Part shown: positions 5,469-6,448 of the stretch, piece after piece
How positions within the stretch are numbered: position 1 is the stretch's first letter
Layout: the number at the start of each line of letters is the position of its first letter
Source: an uncultured Rhodanobacteraceae bacterium
GTDB lineage: Bacteria; Pseudomonadota; Gammaproteobacteria; Xanthomonadales; Rhodanobacteraceae
Assembly: GCA_937902695.1 (NCBI GenBank)
Contig: CALFNI010000382.1
Location: 1 to 6,448 of the forward strand
Direction: 5' to 3'
DNA: 6,448 nt
The notes under the pieces: model-generated
What the model saw: the letters and a program-made list of their open reading frames with translations, nothing else
What the model was told of the DNA's origin: nothing
Databases searched by the model: none
Program-made: the position numbers and the translations under genes

Positions 5469-6416
5469 CTACTTCAACTTCGCTTCGATGACGTCGAACA
5501 ACTGGCCGGCGATGTTAAGCCCGAATGCGGCGTCGAGCTCCCTGATGCACGTCGGAGATGTGACGTTGATCTCGGTCAAATAGGCACCGATGACGTCGAG
5601 GCCGACGAAAAGCATGCCGCGGCGCTTCAGCTCGGGCCCGACCTCGGCCGCGATCCAGCGATCGCGCTCGGAAAGCGGCACGCCGACGCCCTTGCCGCCG
5701 CGGGCTAGATTGCCGCGGAAATCGTCGCCCTGCGGGATGCGCGCGAGCGCGTACGGGACCGGCTCGCCCTCGATCATCAGGATGCGCTTGTCGCCCTCGG
5801 TGATCTCGGGAATGTAGCGCTGCGCCGCGACGAGCGCGCGGCCGTTGTCGGAGAGCGTCTCGATGATGACGTTGAGGTTCGGATCGTGGTGGCGGCTCCT
5901 GAAGATCGAGCGGCCGCCCATGCCGTCGAGCGGCTTCAGAACGACCTCGCCGTGCTCGGCGGCGAAGCGGCGGATCTCGGCCGCATCGCGCGCGACGATC
6001 GTCGGCGGCGTGCACTGCGGGAAATGCAGCGAAAAGAGCTTCTCGTTGGCGTCGCGAAGACCCTGCGGGCGGTTCACGACGAGCGCACCCTTCATCTCGG
6101 CGAGCTCGAGGACCATCGTGTCGTAGAGGAACTGGTCGTCGAACGGGGGATCCTTCCGCGCGAGGACGACCTCGACGGTCGAAAGATCGCGCCAGGCGCC
6201 GTCGCCGAGCGTGAACCAGTCGTCCTCGTCGTCGCGGACCTCGAGCGGCGCGAGCTTCGCCCACGGCTCGCCGCCGCGCATCGAAAGGCCGCCCTGGATG
6301 GCGTAGAGGAGCTCGTATCCCCGGCGCTGGGCCTCGAGCAGCATCGCCAGCGTCGAGTCCTTTTCGGGATGGATCGCCGCGATCGGGTCCATCAGCACGG
6401 CGAGGGTGCGCTTCAT
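5469..6416 (-). CDS. gshB: Glutathione synthetase
   Basis: ATP-grasp enzyme joining glycine to gamma-glutamylcysteine, the second step of glutathione synthesis in the cytoplasm. The 315-residue length equals the usual bacterial GshB length. The E. coli-type motifs are all present: MDPIAAIHPEKDS at residues 9-21, RKDPPFD at 87-93, the substrate-domain NRPQGLRDANEKLF at 115-128, the nucleotide-binding KPLDGMGGRSIFR at 161-173, YALARIPQGDDFRGNLARGGKG at 222-243, and the metal-binding FVGLDVIG...TEINVTSPTCIRELD at 270-295 (GLD, then E and N of TEIN). The ATG at 6414-6416 has a GGAG ribosome site 6 bases upstream. It is the first gene of the leftward run inside the window. In relatives pilG, a pilus chemotaxis-type response regulator, lies just upstream; it would be beyond the right edge. 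Confidence 0.98.
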   Translation of the reverse strand: MKRTLAVLMDPIAAIHPEKDSTLAMLLEAQRRGYELLYAIQGGLSMRGGEPWAKLAPLEVRDDEDDWFTLGDGAWRDLSTVEVVLARKDPPFDDQFLYDTMVLELAEMKGALVVNRPQGLRDANEKLFSLHFPQCTPPTIVARDAAEIRRFAAEHGEVVLKPLDGMGGRSIFRSRHHDPNLNVIIETLSDNGRALVAAQRYIPEITEGDKRILMIEGEPVPYALARIPQGDDFRGNLARGGKGVGVPLSERDRWIAAEVGPELKRRGMLFVGLDVIGAYLTEINVTSPTCIRELDAAFGLNIAGQLFDVIEAKLK

Positions 6417-6422
6417 CGAGGG

Positions 6423-6426
6423 CTCC
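6423..6426 (-). promoter_or_regulatory. gshB: Ribosome binding site of gshB
   Basis: GGAG on the - strand with 6 bases to the ATG. It is the only clear Shine-Dalgarno in the leftward run and supports the GshB start. The remaining bases to the window edge (6427-6448) are very GC-rich and show no promoter. Confidence 0.6.
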
Positions 6427-6448
6427 GGCGGGCACGCGGGCCGCGACC

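Noticed and set aside
4171..5583. 470-codon open frame on the + strand, antisense to yqgE, tonB and gshB
   Set aside because: It crosses two intergenic junctions and three genes of the leftward run and shows no conserved motif.

Overview
This is a high-GC chromosomal housekeeping window from a gammaproteobacterium. The most likely group is Xanthomonadales/Lysobacterales (Xanthomonas, Lysobacter or Luteimonas-like). The evidence is the gene set (pilU, gshB, a TonB3-like gene, yqgE, ruvX, pyrB), the protein motifs, the GC-rich third codon positions, and a small GGGATTC-type intergenic repeat of a kind I recall from Xanthomonadaceae genomes. The taxonomic call is an inference; no marker RNA is present.

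Layout. Two transcriptional directions meet tail to tail at about position 2587. On the + strand, the 3' part of pilU (type IV pilus retraction ATPase, 5' end outside the window) is followed by a 114-base gap. That gap holds two inverted copies of the GGATTCGGGAT-type repeat and at most a weak promoter. Next comes one long gene with two different SAM-methyltransferase domains: a class I domain, then an FkbM-type domain. On the - strand, reading from the right edge, is a compact five-gene run: gshB, a tonB-like gene, yqgE, ruvX, pyrB. The junctions are a 2-base gap, a 67-base gap, a 17-base overlap and a 4-base ATGA overlap. The 67-base gap between tonB and yqgE is the only place in the run with room for regulation. 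It contains a hairpin over the tonB stop codon, a 14-base palindrome, and a TAGAAT box placed so that yqgE could be transcribed without a leader.

Function. The left-hand run combines glutathione synthesis (GshB), a TonB-family envelope protein, UPF0301/AlgH (YqgE), the RuvX/YqgF RNase H-fold nuclease that acts on pre-16S rRNA, and aspartate transcarbamoylase (first committed step of pyrimidine synthesis). In Pseudomonas aeruginosa the equivalent cluster lies beside the pilG chemosensory pilus genes, and its TonB (TonB3) is needed for twitching motility. With pilU here as well, the tonB gene is best read as part of the type IV pilus neighbourhood. The pyrR gene that lies between ruvX and pyrB in Pseudomonas is absent.

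I see no mobile element, CRISPR array, tRNA or rRNA, and no convincing new defence or biosynthetic system. The least ordinary items are the two-domain methyltransferase with a changed FkbM motif, its repeat-embedded start, and the tonB-yqgE junction. No gene-free stretch exceeds 300 bases.
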